A stretch of 64,000 nt of DNA from Isoetes taiwanensis (GCA_021234155.1 JAJEKV010000003.1:8742413-8806412), one strand, 5' to 3'; positions 21,343 to 33,760 are shown, counted from the first letter of the stretch. The notes: a model not told the origin generated them from the letters alone. A program made the numbers and translations.

Positions 21343-22153
21343 TGCAGACAATTTCGTCGACGATACCAGAGACGCACAGTGACCCATCATCCCCCTTTTC
21401 TTGACTCATCTCTGGCAGCATCAACTTAATGGTGCCACATAAAATGTATCTGCGAGATGTATCTGTGCGATGTAAATATTAGAATCTCTATATGTCTAAT
21501 AAATCTATAGATATAACTAATGAATTAATATGTGTACACATCTGGATATAAAGTATGGTTAAGAAAAACAGTGTGGGTCTGGAAAGATGCGAGATAGTCA
21601 AAAGAAGAAAAGTATTCCAAAATATGGTGGAAAGAAAATGTTAATATAATAAAGTGTAGAGTGCATGTAGTGTTAACTATAATAGAATCGGAAATATAAT
21701 TATGTATGTATTACACAAACTATTGAAGGAATAACGACACTTAGATTATGATTATAAAAAGGTTATGAATAAATGATGAAGAATGGGTGTGTGTAATTAA
21801 TGAATAGAATAGAATAGATTTTTTAACGTCCACGGAGACCTTAGGTCATGGGACCCATACAATGGGCTAGTACAATGGGTTAAAGTATATATATAAAAAT
21901 GTGAGATATAGTGCAATATATAATTGTATTAAAGGGTAAGTATAAATGTGATGGGCGTGTAAAACACTGAGGATAGTAATATATGCGTTGTTTAAAAGCA
22001 CAGATGACTTCGGACTGTTTTTCACTTCAGCACCATCGGCATCTACAAAAAACAAAATACAGCAATTAAACCATGAAGTTTGTGCTGAATTTAAGCATAA
22101 AACTTACCCTCAACAACCTCCTTTCTTCTTGGCACTCCTTGTAACTCACTTTC
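21343..22153. other. AT-rich non-coding stretch with LINE tail remnant
   Basis: No coding similarity is visible. It contains the LINE 3' end remnant at 21,802-21,875, listed separately. Confidence 0.5.
21802..21875 (-). mobile_element. LINE 3'-end remnant with AGAAT-repeat tail
   Basis: On the minus strand this reads GGACCCATGAC..., then GGTCTCCGTGGACGTTAAAA and (TTCTA)n. The same end is found at 41,495-41,920 (-) and, with a different simple repeat, at 44,345 (+). Only about 70 bp of the element is left. Confidence 0.75.
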
Positions 22154-23457
22154 TTAATTTCCTTTCAAGAACACTACCAGTTCTGAGGAAGGGCTATCTG
22201 ATGTTTCACATACCACATGCTTCCTCTTGTAAGCCCTACTTGACTTTAGCTCTTCAACTTCTGTCTCCTCTCCAGATTCTTCAATCTTCTCTCCAGAGTC
22301 TTCAGGAACATCCAAGTCAAAAGCACTCTGTTCAGCTACATGGCCGAACTCAACTAGCAGTGCACATGGTACTGATTCATCACACCCTGCAACTACATAG
22401 TGCATGTTAACCAGCACAGCATTAAAACATGCTAGATGCCATTTGTGATTACATTTGAGCTTCACGAGCATGTTGTACTGATCACTAAATTCTAGACCAC
22501 ATAGATCACATGATTCAGAAGTTGAACAAACAGGGACGTTATAAATACCCATACTGATGCGCATGTTCTGTAATTTCTTGTTGTTCTTCAAAACAAAAAT
22601 TTGAGTGGCCTTAGAATGCCATGACTCAATGCTTACCTCATCAACTTTTATATCACGTTGTACCTTTCATTGAGATTTCATCAATGAGATTTCATCAATG
22701 AGATTTCATCAATGATCTTATTGTACCTTTCTTTTCCCATGCTTTGAAACATCTCCTGTAAAAGTCCCCTCAACAGGTCTTCTTCACTCCTGAAAATTGC
22801 TGCTTGCTTTTGGTACTCAGCATCATCTGCAAAATCCCTTTGCAAGTCACACCTCATCTTGTACTTCTCCTCTATGGCATCTGCTAGTCCGCTTCAGTGA
22901 ACTTAAGAAAAGGAGAGACTTCCTTCCATCCTTAAAGCCTCTTTTTCGATCTTCGAAGGTCTGCCCTTTGCCTGCGCCTTCATTTCCCAAAGTTTTCTCA
23001 TCCTACTCATAAGGCTTTGAATATTTTTGTTAAAGGTATTAAAAGGAGTCTTCTTCGTCTGCTTTCCAATGAATCTTTATAAGAGTCCGCAACAAATGAA
23101 GTCCAATTAACAAGGTATTCTTTTTTGTTTGCTAGAGCTTTGCTTATATGCTTCCAGGCAAAAGCCAGTGCAAACTGTGTCTTAATTTTAATAGCATGTC
23201 GACTTCTGTTTTTTGTGTCCAATACTTGGTTTAAGATATTGCCGAATCTGCTATATGGTAGAGATGGGATTTTCTGGAGATGGTGATCCGAAGCTTCCAT
23301 GCTGTCGGATATGCCTGTATTGCCGCTGAAATACAGGTATTTAAAAAAGAAAATTGCAATAAATCTTACAGTCTTCTGGAGGTTTAGAAAAAGCAAAGTC
23401 GGGGATAGCGGATTGTTTTCCAGGTAGATTTTTCTTCATTTGCAGAGCTGTGGCCAT
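22154..23457 (-). pseudogene. Decayed gene with C-terminal RING-like zinc cluster, family unknown
   Basis: I do not recognise this gene. From an ATG at 23,457 the minus strand reads MATALQMKKNLPGKQS and FAFSKPPEDC. After a possible 55-nt gap with GT and AG ends it reads SMEASDHHLQKIPSLPYSRF and NQVLDTKNRSRHAIKIKTQF. After a frame change come NIQSLMSRMRKLWEMKAQAK and, further on, EDLLRGLLQEMFQSMGKERY. The last frame (22,591-22,154) has CDLCGLEFSDQYNMLVKLKC, then NHKWHLAC, a CX2C...CXHX2HX2C cluster like half of a RING-H2 finger. An acidic stretch and a basic end (SSRAYKRKHV) follow. At least three frame breaks are visible, one caused by a 14-bp repeat expansion. A gap of 55 nt would be very short for a plant intron, so that junction is uncertain. 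Confidence 0.5.
22670..22714. repeat. 14-bp tandem repeat, three copies
   Basis: TGAGATTTCATCAA is repeated three times. On the minus strand it lies in the coding part of the decayed zinc-finger gene (IIDEIS). With a period not divisible by three, it puts the downstream part out of frame. Confidence 0.85.
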
Positions 23458-23507
23458 AGTTTGGCTTCTAATTTTGTTCTCTGATTCTTTGTTATAATTG
23501 AAAAATC

Positions 23508-23565
23508 GCGGTGGTGGTCTAGTGGTAAGGCCTTGAATTGGGGTGATTCCCACCAGGGTGACACA
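23508..23565 (+). repeat. tRNA-like (SINE head) fragment
   Basis: It contains TGGTCTAGTGGTAAGGC, an A-box-like stretch, followed by GGGTGATTCCC, a B-box missing two bases. No cloverleaf can be closed. It is probably a remnant of a tRNA-derived SINE related to the copies at 33.9 and 50.6 kb. Confidence 0.45.
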
Positions 23566-23721
23566 TATTGGTCTGCACAAAATACCTTTGCCTAATTGTA
23601 GATACACTCAACAGTTCTAGAGGTCCACAAATAGATCTCATTCCTCTCTGCAATGATCAACCAAATTATAAAGTACAACACTGTTATTTAGCATCTCAAG
23701 ACCATGTGCAAATAAATAAAC

Positions 23722-23722
<1 letters not shown>

Positions 23723-23753
<31 letters not shown>
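23723..23753 (-). repeat. Poly(T) run of 31 (A-tail on minus strand)
   Basis: This is an uninterrupted T run. It would fit the A-tail of a minus-strand retroposon whose body lies to the right, but no target duplication or coding sequence was found there. Confidence 0.6.
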
Positions 23754-23754
<1 letters not shown>

Positions 23755-26626
23755 GGGAGGTCTATCTTATGTAAGAGCGCAATAGTAAAAGAGCTATAGT
23801 ATTTGTAGATTTAGCAGAGTCTTCCATCAATATAGTTGTCCTTCACCTAGATTTTCGACGACTTAGTCTTTTTCGAGCTATGGAGCTTGATCAATGAAGC
23901 CATTATGTTGGCCCTACCCACGTGGAAAAATATCACACTAATTAGGTTCACGTTGGTGTTAAGTATTTAGAGCTTCAATGCGTAATTAAGACAATCACCT
24001 TTAAGAATATTACAAATAAGAAAGGAAATACTACTGATAATGGCGAGAAGAATAGTAGGCTTATTATCTAGTAATCTGTGTTGGGCAAACATTTTAGTTG
24101 CTCAGATATTTTGTGTTTAAAGCCAGAATTTTCCATTGTCTTAATAGAAAACTGCAAGGAAAACTTTATAGAAAATCCCTATGATAAACTAGCTTAATCA
24201 GAAAACCAAATTTCAACCGGCTGGTTTGTAGCGTTCCCCCGACTTTGCCCAACACTGCTAATAATGCTTCTGTCTTTTTCTTGTATATTTTCCCTTATTG
24301 TTTTGCGTCGTAGATTTAGGCAAGATAGTGATTGATAAAGAAAATCTAACTTAAGGTTTTATTTCCTTGGAAGTCTATTTGCAAGCTTAAAGCAAGTATC
24401 AAGGTCTTTGGCTTATTCAAGGAAGATAGGTTATTTGCACGACCACTTTGAATTACATAACCTTGATATAGGAATAAACTTTTTCACATTACCTTTAGAG
24501 ATGTTCACTAGAATTATTTTTTATTTTTCGGTGTGGACATTACCTTTAACAACGTTCATTATGGGCTCTCTGCTTTTGCATGCGTCTCCATGTTGCCGCC
24601 GTGTAGTTGTCGAGACTTATAATACGAACAACAAACTTCTTTCATATTGTATGTGATCTTGCCCTAACGTCGGTGATCCATATGAAAACGAAGGGCCAAA
24701 GCCAATGCAATATGCTTCCATCCTCGACAATCAAACAATCGGCCTCTTTCTTTCAAGTTCCTAACTATGCAATACTAGTGCATACTTGAGTTCAATAATA
24801 CTCTAGCTTTAATCTGACATCAAGACAAACGCCCCAAAACAATTATTGTAATGTAAATGTATAAATAGTTTGCATAGATTTGATGAATTGTTGCTTGCAA
24901 GTTGTTATGCATTGAGATCACATAACATCCTTCTAACTTAGGAGCACGAGAACTCAAGGCAAATGACACCAGTTCGTACCCTTTACATTCAATCCATTCA
25001 AAATTGACATTCCTACAACTCGAACTCTCACACATTCCTTACTAAACGAGGTCTGGCACTTATGCTAAGTCCAACTTTAGAGGGTTAGAACTAAAGAAAT
25101 GTTCTCGGCGGCCTTGGCCGCCGCGATAAATTTCTTGTAGGTGTAATCATAAACTTTGATAGTGTTGCCTTTTTTTTTACTTCATAGTTGTTCCTTTTGG
25201 AGTTATATTTAAGAACTACTTGGATTTTTGTCGCATTCCATCTGGCACACTCATGGTGGCACATTTTCCTCCCTTAATATGCACGTAGGTCTGGTTTGCA
25301 ACATATTCTTAATGAGGTGTGCCTTGGACTACCGCGGTCGTTGGATTGTTGATCTTACAACCCAATACATTGGGGTCTGTGGATGCCTCTCGTTTCACAA
25401 TTATGGTCATTTATGAGTGGGGGTGCCTACGATGAAATAAGGTTGCGTCTAAGATTCTAGAATATGAAATACGGGGGCTCTAGCCTCTAGTATATATTTG
25501 AGTTTCATAATGAGAATACTTTAACTAAATACAATCAGTAAGCTAATGCAAGTTTTTGTTTCAATTAGATATATGTTTTTTTACAACCAAATTAAATCTG
25601 GAGCTCTCTATTGTTGCACTACATATTTAAAACAGCATACGATACTAAGAGCCATGATTAAGGGTTCAAAGCTTATTGCATGGCATGAATATGAGGATCA
25701 AAATCTTGTTTGTCGTGATATGATGAAGGGTGCTATCAGCACAAGGTGGCCCAGATTTGGACCCGAATACATCGAGCTTGTTAGGTGCTAAGAACAAAGT
25801 AGTAGTTAGTTGTGCTAGGACCAAGGGCCCATAGTGGGGACATTAAATTTGGACCTTGTTGAAGAAATGGGAGGCATTTGAAGATAGTTGTGGAAGTGTT
25901 TGATACAAATGTTTGAAGTTGTGGAAGTGTTTGATACAAAGTTTGATACAAACTCATCCGCCACGTGGCTCATTTATTTGGAAGGAGGATGACGTGGAAG
26001 ATGACTCAGCAAGGCAGCCCCATCCATAGACGCGCCTTTTCATAAGAACTCCAATTTCCAAGACCTGGCTATGGAGATAGCGACGGCGATGGCCACGGTA
26101 ATGGCGCCGGAGTTGCGCCTGGCAGAGCGCATGTTTATGCCAGAAGAAGAACAAGGCGCCGGATTTCGCAAGGTCGTCCGTATAGTCTTGCCCTTTCGAA
26201 ATGTGCAGTGGCGATCAAAATTGGTGGGTCGTGAGAGGTGGGATCCGTCTAGGAGCTCCTAGTCCACGATCTTACATTTTTTGCCTTTGCCGTTCTCCTG
26301 TTTGCTTCCCTTTCTTTAATGTTTTCTTTTATCAATTTGGACTCCCGCGGTCTTCTTACATCATTTTCATGCAAGAATCTTTAAAAATAGTTCTCTGTCG
26401 TGGTTGAATCTGCACTAGTTGAGTCGGAAGATTAGGATTATGCCTCTAGGAATAGGTTTATACCAAGGAATCCAGATGCTGGAAAGAATCTTCGTGATAT
26501 TGGCTGTTAATCTTTGCCGGAGCATTTAAAGCAGGGGATGGAATGTCAAGGGATTCCCCTGATATACGTGCAGGAAGATTCAAGGCTTTTGGCTTTTAAA
26601 TCAGTAAAAGTCTGAAGGTCTGCAAA
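23754..26626. other. Non-coding stretch before the 26.6-kb gene
   Basis: No recognisable coding sequence was found. A short hairpin repeat lies at 25,094-25,140 (listed separately). The last 600 bp, including a GC-richer part at 26,040-26,260, may be the promoter and 5' untranslated region of the gene starting at 26,627; an open frame at 26,071-26,262 has no family resemblance. Confidence 0.45.
25094..25140. repeat. Conserved GGCGGC/GCCGCC hairpin, copy 1
   Basis: AAGAAATGTTCTC, then GGCGGCCTTGGCCGCC, then GCGATAAATTTCTTGTA. The inner arms are perfect, and the flanking AAGAAA and TTTCTT pair as an outer stem. The same arrangement recurs at 34,350-34,395. Confidence 0.8.
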
Positions 26627-27441
26627 ATGGCTAAGCTTGGGCCTGGTAGTATGGGGATAGTCGCTGTTCTTGCTATGTCCGGTGGTGTGTTTTATCTTGC
26701 ATTTAGGCGGGCAAATGGCTTGAATAAGCGTCCCCTTTTCCATAATTCCATGCTCAATTTCTCAGTTTGGCAGGGCGTCCAGATTCCAGTTCTATGCGAT
26801 GTTCTTCCCGCGCAAACATCCAACCTTGATATTCTTGATATTCCTCAGCAAAAACTTGCTCAGTCTACTGATCAGGATGAGGCCGAATTGAATTCTGAAC
26901 CATTAAAAAGCGATGGGGATGGATTAAACAGCAAAGAGAAGGAAAAAGATCAATCCTTGCTGGATACTCCAAGATCCACAAGTTCTACAACCTCTCCTTT
27001 GCCAGAACCTTCTTCAGGTGAAGCGTTGATTATATTTGAGGTTTTTTATTAAGTTTTTTGGTCAGATCTGAGCCACTGTTTCTGTTAATTATGCTTCGCC
27101 GTTCAAATTTCTGAGTATTCTGGCGATTTGCAGAGACCACAAAACAGAAGAAGAAGGTGAGATTTTGCGAGAGCGTGGTAGAGCCGAAAGGAAACAATGA
27201 GGAGTTCCGGCGAAATCCCAAATCCAAAAAGATCCAAGGCAAAGGGATGGCTATGGGGGCACAGAACAGGGCAACAAGGCAAGATCAGAAGGCAATATTG
27301 ATGAGGACAGGTATGCTGGACAGAAATCGAATGGTGGAAAGCCTTCTGGGATCAAAAATTCAAGCAAACAGGATGGCGCTCTACAGCGGAATGCACAGAT
27401 CCATGCGGGTGAGGAGGCTCCTGTTACTGACGGATTATTAG
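26627..27441 (+). CDS. Small membrane-anchored plant protein of unknown function (2 exons)
   Basis: Exons 26,627-27,017 and 27,134-27,441 join in frame to 232 residues, with a GTGAAG donor and a TTTGCAG acceptor. Residues 8-27 (SMGIVAVLAMSGGVFYLAFR) form a single hydrophobic segment followed by Arg-Arg, a signal anchor with the rest probably cytosolic. An acidic Ser-rich middle contains DQDEAELNSEPLKSDGDG. The conserved-looking block KKKVRFCESVVEPKGNNEEF crosses just after the splice site. The C-terminus ends IQANRMALYSGMHRSMRVRR. A VRF-x(3)-V-x-EP-x-GNN-x-E pattern followed by NR-x-ALY-x-G is, as far as I recall, found in small uncharacterised plant proteins. Function is unknown. No stop or frameshift was seen, so it is probably a working gene. 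The start is the first ATG in frame and gives the hydrophobic segment at the very N-terminus. Confidence 0.72.
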
Positions 27442-29470
27442 GTTCGGCGCCCTTTTTCCTACCTGTTCTACTTTTTATTGCCACGTAGATGCCACGTGGA
27501 TGCTACGTGGCAAACTATCCAATGTGTCCTTTTCTTTTACTGTCTGGACCACTTTTTGCTGCCTTCCTTGTAATGTCTAAAGACGGCTCCAATGACACGT
27601 TTCACTTCCTCATTGGTCACCCACCTGACTTCTGTTTGGACTATATGGATATGCTCACAGTTATATGCCCCTTTGCCCTGCCGCCTTTTATCTTGGTCGG
27701 TTCGTGTATCATAATCTTACAGTTTTTTACCTTTTTTTCCCAATATTCCAGGGGTTCTGCTTCCATGTTAGAGAACGTGTTTTCCTCATTTTGTACTATA
27801 TCAGCTCATGCTAGACATCTGTGGGCCTTGTTTAACTGTTGAGATTGTTTAATACTTTACATCTACCAACAAAAGCTAAACTGAAAGAAAGTGGGTAAAT
27901 AAAACATAAAATATATAGAGGAAAATCTAGTTTTAGTTGTTCAAGTAGTTTCAAAGTATACTTTCCGAGCTGTTCCAACTAAGGCTGAGATTCCACTACT
28001 AGCTTCAATTGATGTCTGGAAGTTGAAAGTCGACCAATCATGTTGGACGATTTAAAACTTCTCTTGTTTTTTATGATCCCATTAGCAGAGGTAATTGAGC
28101 ATCGAATTTTGCTTGGGGAGATGATGTGGATGGTATAAGCAGCCGCTTAATGGTGAGGGGATTCGTCCCATCTTTTTGCAGCAGAAGCAATTATCTCTCC
28201 AGATCTTGACATGAATCAGGCCAATGGAATAGATTTCTTGTGGAAGAACTAGAAGAACTACCTTTGCCATACTGGAATCCGTACATGCGCTATGGTAGTT
28301 AGTTTTTAGGGAATTTGTTGCCACATAGTTAGGGCATTTGATGCCACAGTTAACTAGTTTTTATGGCATTTGTTGCCACATACTTATGGCATTTGATGCC
28401 ACAGTTACTGCGACTTCCGGCAGTGAATTTCAGCCTAAATGTCATTGTCACATCGTTGAGGAAATTATTGAATATTCTTACCTAACTCAAAATATTATTG
28501 GACAATGCATGTTGCCTATTTCACTATATACAAAAAGGATTGGCCAAACTACTACTCTTTCCACCAGCAACATGTTTTATTGTGGTATTTATTGTCAGAC
28601 ATCTAATGCGATACCCTAAAAGCTTGAAATTGAAAAGACTACTTTATCAATCAACAACATCTTTTATTGTCATTAGTAGACATCTAATGGGATACCCTAA
28701 ACCAAATTCGGGCCTTTTCCCTCCTTTTTTTCCTGTTTAACTACATCCCCGGATCTTTTCCCTCCTTTTTTCATGTTTTTGTTTCTTCATTGGAAACTTT
28801 TGTTGTTGGATGGCACTTGCAAGTCACTTCAAACTCAGAATTTGAACATTTGGTCTCATAGTTTTAAACATTTTACATCTACTCACTTAAAACCCAAAAG
28901 TTTAACCATTCTACATTTACTCTTATGTAAAACTCAAAAATTGACATGCATTCCTCATTCGCAATAGTCTACATAAGATTTTTAATATACAAAAGATTTA
29001 CACCATCAAACATGGGATCAACAACTCCACTGGCTTTATCTTTTCTCACAATGTTCTTCCTCAAGAGCATTTAAAGCAAAGTCCTAGTCAGATTTAGCTG
29101 CAAGCAAGAAATACATAGAAATAAGAAAACAAAATTTGATATCATCTATCATAGCATTCACATCTATAAAAACATAAAAGATACATAAAAACAAAGCATT
29201 CAAAACAAATTCGACAACAAAACTAAAGCTAATGTAATCTAACCGCAAGAAACTCAGATGTTGAAGCCTCAACAAAAAAAATCAACAAAAACAAAGGAAA
29301 AATAGCCTTTCGAGAAAATTTCTGTGAAAGACCTTCAAGATTTTCAAAATCTTCAACCTGCAACCAGAAAACACAGGAAAAGCAGTCGCAAGAAAGTTTC
29401 TTGGATGATCCACCAAAAGACGTCCAAATGATACAAAAATAGCATCAAACTAAAGCTCTATTCATGAGGC
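27442..29470. other. Non-coding stretch with short tandem duplications
   Basis: It starts with three 11-bp units TGCCACGTAGA-like at 27,480-27,511 that contain CACGTG or TACGTG cores. At 28,285-28,405 a unit of about 60 bp with TTTGTTGCCACAT and GGCATTTGATGCCACAG is present twice. At 28,565-28,700 a unit with ATTGTC and GACATCTAATG occurs twice. No coding similarity was found. Confidence 0.6.
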
Positions 29471-29960
29471 CAATAGAATAGAATTGAATTTTGTTGTCTA
29501 TAGAGATCAAATAGGCCTATGGGACCCAAACAAAGAACACATACGAATGATTATTGTCTAGGATTAAGAAACCCCTTCTTGAAGGGTTTTCGAGAGAAAA
29601 ACCTTAATAGTAATAGGCTTGCTGGTAAACTCTACATTTATACATTTTAATATAGTGATGAATGACACAGTTCAGTTAGCATGTCCAGTACTTCCTGGAA
29701 ATATGATGCTAGAACCCTAACTGGAGTTGTCTACAACATCACATGTATCAATTAGTTAGGTGTAACCAACTCGACATATCATGCTCTAATAGGCCCAAAT
29801 GATGGGCAGTTTGGAAGAGTGTAACATTCACATTCAATAACTTCCGGTTGGCAAAATTGGCAAATCATGCCTTCTCGCTCTTTCGAGGCCCATCTGCCTA
29901 ACTCAATTCTTTGCCGATGTGGACTTTGCGACTGGATGCAATCGTTCTACACTTCTTCAT
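29471..29960 (-). mobile_element. LINE 3' end with C-terminal zinc cluster
   Basis: On the minus strand the coding end reads MICQFCQPEVIECECYTLPN and CPSFGPIR, equivalent to the CX2C...H...C cluster of the LINE at 43.3-44.3 kb. It is followed by the family's 3' untranslated hairpin (CCC...GGG around TTTCGAG, 29,570-29,600) and ends near the TCTATTCTATTGG-like tail at 29,471. It is truncated on the 5' side and diverged. Confidence 0.72.
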
Positions 29961-31378
29961 GCTTAAATTCAATAACCGGTGCCATTCTTTACCCCTGGCA
30001 AGTGTAGGATTAATCTGAAGTTTTGTATTATGCTATCTTTACTAGTTTAAAGCCCTACCATTCCAAAGCTTATTTAGAATTCACGTGTCTAGACATTGCC
30101 TCAGGTGATTGTGATTCTTAGTGTTGTGTGCTTGTATGGATATCTGTTCCTGCACATTCCATCTGGAAAATCAAATAACTCATTTCTCCAGTATGCTTTA
30201 AGGCGTTTCATTCATCTCAGCAGTGTTTCTACAATGGTATAAAGTGTTAGCTGCATATCGCAGGCTACCCAAAAAATCCAGTTATAACACCTGGACCCCA
30301 AATAAAATTGTGTGCTACAGATGTTAGCTAGTGTACCCGTCGAGAGCTTATCGCCGGGATTAAAAAACCCCGCCCTTTCGGGTTTTTGCGGAAAAATCCT
30401 AGCGATAAAATCTCGACAAAGGGCTTGGACAACGCAAGGCTGCTAAACATTCCCACAAAAAAACCCACGCTCCACAGAAAATACCGAAGTCGCACATCAC
30501 TCCTGGACCTGCACATCATCAACAAAAAAACAATAGAGAAAAAACCTCGAAAAAGCGAGGGGTGGTCGATCACGCGTGCCACGCGACAAAAACCAACATT
30601 TGCAAGGGAGGGTGAATAAGAGTCAAGGGAACTGCCACGAGAGGAGAAAATGCCGATGAGAAGTCCATGAAGAACCTGCAAGAAATAGCGATCCCCAAAC
30701 GAACCAGAACCCCAAAAAATGCATGCAATGCATGCATGCATGCATGGGAGAGATGCATGCTCGCCCATTCAAGAATACCGATCCGATGGCTCGGATCGAT
30801 GGCATTATATAGGCGATTTTTGGAAGGTGAGTACATCTGCGCTTACTATGATGAATATAGGGGTATTATACTTGTAAGTACAAAGATCGTCACATGGATG
30901 CAAAATGTAGTTGCACAAGGCATGGCTCAAACTTGCAATTTTCTAGTCGTGAGTCATGCACCTTTGCCAAGTGACCTACCAACACTTGTTGAAGAGATTT
31001 CATTGCATCATGTAGCGGTTTCCAGGAGGTTCTAGGAACGTGCATGTGCGACGCTTGGTGCAATCTCATCTGTTGGAGTGGTGGGATCCTGACCATTGGT
31101 CAAGAACTCATCCGTCGGAGTGGCTCAATTCCGGTTCAACGCCAGTCTTGAGTTTTCTAGGCATCTGTTGGGTGTTCCTGCTTGTCTCTAGGCTATTCTA
31201 TTTTTTATTCTTCATTATATATCATATATTCCTTGCCAGTCTTTTGCATATTTCTCACATATTCTTGTGTATTTTACACGTAGTTTCGTTGTTATTGCGT
31301 AGGTTCATGACAGCCTTGAATCAGAATCCCTTATCAATTCTTGTTTGCTAGCTTGTTCAGGTATGTTAGTGGTTATAG
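29961..31378. other. Non-coding stretch with hairpin-rich and ATGC-repeat parts
   Basis: At 30,345-30,410 a hairpin CCCCGCCCTTTCGGGTTTTT lies in a context similar to the LINE 3' region. ATGC repeats occupy 30,718-30,750. The palindrome ATCCGATGGCTCGGATCGAT occurs at 30,782-30,801 and again near 42,397. No gene was recognised. Confidence 0.5.
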
Positions 31379-32230
31379 TTGGTCAACAAAAAGCTCAAAG
31401 AATGGGTTGCTTCTTATGAATCGGCTTTTAGCTCTGGATTGAAGCCATCTGAGCCTAAAATTAGTTTGCTTAGCAAGTTTGACAGCACTCAGTCGTGGTT
31501 TTTGAATCAAATTGAACTTGTGATTCAACTCCATCCTCGTAGATATTCCACGACCCAGAAACAGGTTGGATTGAGTGGTTCTCTTCTCACAGAGCTAGCT
31601 TTAAGTTGTTTTCCTCCTTTGCTAGAGAGAGGAGCTTTAGAGTTGCAGGTTTTACTGCTTTCACTGCTGTCGAGGTATGCTTTAGGGATACAGATTGTCA
31701 GCACACAGCAGTTACAAAACTCAACACTCAGGCAAAGCTTTCGTCCAACCTTGGTTTATGCATTTGAATTCCGTCAAATTATAATCGATGCTACTTGGGA
31801 TGATGCTACTCTTCGTAATTGCTTTCAGAGAGGACTTTGCAAGGATGTAAAGGATATATTGTTGAACATAGAGAATCCCATAACTTTGGAGGAGGCTATA
31901 AATTTTGCAGTTCGTTGTGCTAACCATCTTTTTGAGTGAAGATAAAAAAGATGAAATTAGTTTGTTTCTCCGATTTTGCAAATATTAATGGTCACAACAA
32001 CTTCTGCACAACCCATTCCCTCTAGATTGAATAACCCTTTACCTATGCAGATTGATTGTGTGGTTCAAAAGCCCTTGTTTGCTGCCGAACAATAGCGTCG
32101 AAGAGAGGCTAATCTTTGCCGCTATTGTGTTCATCAATCATTAAGGCACCGAAGGGGCCAGAAAAATTTCAAGTTAACACAAACCAATAAATCCAATATT
32201 TTCAAACTAAATCCTCCAGACTCCTTCTAG
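31379..32230 (+). pseudogene. Ty3/gypsy gag relic
   Basis: The open frame (to 31,939) reads SLLSKFDSTQSWFLNQIELV, IQLHPRRYSTTQKQVGLSGS and ALSCFPPLLERGALELQ. The conserved gag part YAFEFRQIIIDATWDDATLR and RGLCKDVKDILLNIENPITL follows, then EEAINFAVRCANHLFE. This is the capsid region of a gypsy gag. After the stop, NLCRYCVHQSLRHRR (about 32,110) is a degenerate zinc knuckle that has lost its last Cys. No protease follows; homology ends near 32,230. It may have belonged to the same element as the integrase piece at 32,990-33,515. Confidence 0.85.
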
Positions 32231-32989
32231 TTTGGCTGCATATTGGGGGTGTTGACCTAGGGTGTAATTGTAAAACTTTCATAGGTTCCATATGTAGCTT
32301 ATTCTAACATATAGATACAACATGAAGACATGTAGCATTGTTAAGGCACTAAAAGTAAAATAAGTGATTAGATTCTGATACATAAGAGTGGATATGCCAC
32401 TTTAGGCTAGCTCGACCTATGTACTGGATGATAACAGTACCAAGGGATTGGCCGAGGTATGTAGCAGGTCTAGTAGGGCTTTTGTCAAGGTTAGTTCTAC
32501 CTTGCTTGGCCAGATTGCCATTGCAATTTTGAAAAGCAAAAACATAGGCAGGGTCAGCCAATGTTCAAGGATTTCTCAGAAATAAGATAGAGCAATGACA
32601 GACCAAGATTTAACCAAGAAATACCCACCGAGTAAGAATACTGCTCTTCCAAGAGTCCTTATTGAAGCCTTGAAGCCGACTTACACATTATCAAATCAGC
32701 CTGTAATAATCTAATAATAGCTCGAAATCTATCTAGAAAGCCTTGAAACAGCCTTCAATAGATCTAAATCAGCTTGAAACCTTGTTAAAACCTTGAGTCT
32801 GACTTGTTCATCATGAAATCAGTTTGTAATAACCTAATAACTACCTAGAAAGCCTTGGATCAACTTACTACAAAACATTCAACATCATATCCCAAATCAG
32901 CTTGAGTCAATGTAGGAGCCTGTTGTTAAGAATCTGAGGAGGAATCCTGGCTGAAAAATCCTGTAATAGATGAACCGCCTCTATAACCT
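32231..32989. other. Non-coding, no feature recognised
   Basis: AT-rich DNA between two gypsy pieces on the same strand. Repeated short words (AGCCTTGAAAC, AATCAGCTTG) occur at 32,660-32,900. No coding similarity was found. Confidence 0.45.
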
Positions 32990-33515
32990 CATGATCTGCT
33001 TGGGTCGTTGGGTCAATGGGTCGCTCCTCTCCTCGCTGCTGGATGCTCGTCCCTTAGCTGCTGGTTATACTGTACCAGATTATCTCTCACGCACATGGAT
33101 GACCCATCTTCTGGTAGTTCAGATACTTTTTCGGATGCTCAACATTTTTTGGTCACGGCCACGCTTCATTACTTCCATGACTATTAATAGTATTTATTAT
33201 CAGAGGTACTCTACCTCCTGTTGATCCCACGCTCTCTTCGGAGCACCTATGCATGCAATGACAACAATTCCTTCGTGAAGCCCGTGACTATACCATGGTT
33301 GTGGGCCATCTTTACAAATGGGGTACGGATACGATCTTACATAGATAAAGTTCTTCCTCATGAAATTCCCAACATTGTTCGCCAAGCACATGAAGGTTTG
33401 TGGAGTGGTCATTTCAATGGCGATAACACAGCCCAAAAAATCCTTTTGGAGGCTATTATTGGCCCATGCTCTTTGAAGACGCTCATGCTCATGCCCGCAC
33501 TTGTGATATCTTCAA
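32990..33515 (+). pseudogene. Ty3/gypsy RNase H end and integrase HHCC domain
   Basis: In shifting frames the end of RNase H is readable (AAGYTVPDYLSR at about 33,060). The integrase zinc domain follows: LPHEIPNIVRQAHEGLWSGH, FNGDNTAQKILLEA and HAHARTCDIF. The two His of the HHCC motif are present; the second Cys has become Phe (CDIF for CDIC). Homology stops at 33,515, just where the linker to the catalytic core should begin, and a 122-bp tandem array takes over. Several frameshifts make it inactive. Confidence 0.82.
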
Positions 33516-33760
33516 ATCAACCTGGACCGTAGGATCGCTTACATATAAGCTACAAACAAACTCCCAAGCCATCTGGGCCGTACGATATGCCCCAAAGCCA
33601 CGTGAGCCGTAGGATCTCGGACCGGCGGTCAGGATCAGATCAACCTGAACCGTAGGATCGTGTCTATACGGATTATATATAAACTCCCAAGCCATCTGGG
33701 CCGTAAGATACGTCCCAAAGCCACGTGAGCCGTCGGATCTCGAACGGACGGTCGGATAAG
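33516..33760. repeat. 122-bp tandem repeat array with CCGTAGGATC motifs, copy B
   Basis: Two units start at 33,518 and 33,640. Each holds CAACCTGGACCGTAGGATCG, CTCCCAAGCCATCTGGGCCG and AAAGCCACGTGAGCCG. The same array in reverse orientation lies at 45,021-45,290. Both arrays adjoin a gypsy integrase broken at the same point. Confidence 0.85.

Noticed and set aside
27480-27511. CACGTG-containing 11-bp repeats as a regulatory element
   Set aside because: They lie downstream of the 26.6-kb gene with no gene start nearby; kept only as a note in the non-coding entry.
30328-30768. Minus-strand 146-aa frame rich in Phe, Ser and Leu
   Set aside because: No domain, and it overlaps hairpin and ATGC-repeat sequence; chance frame.
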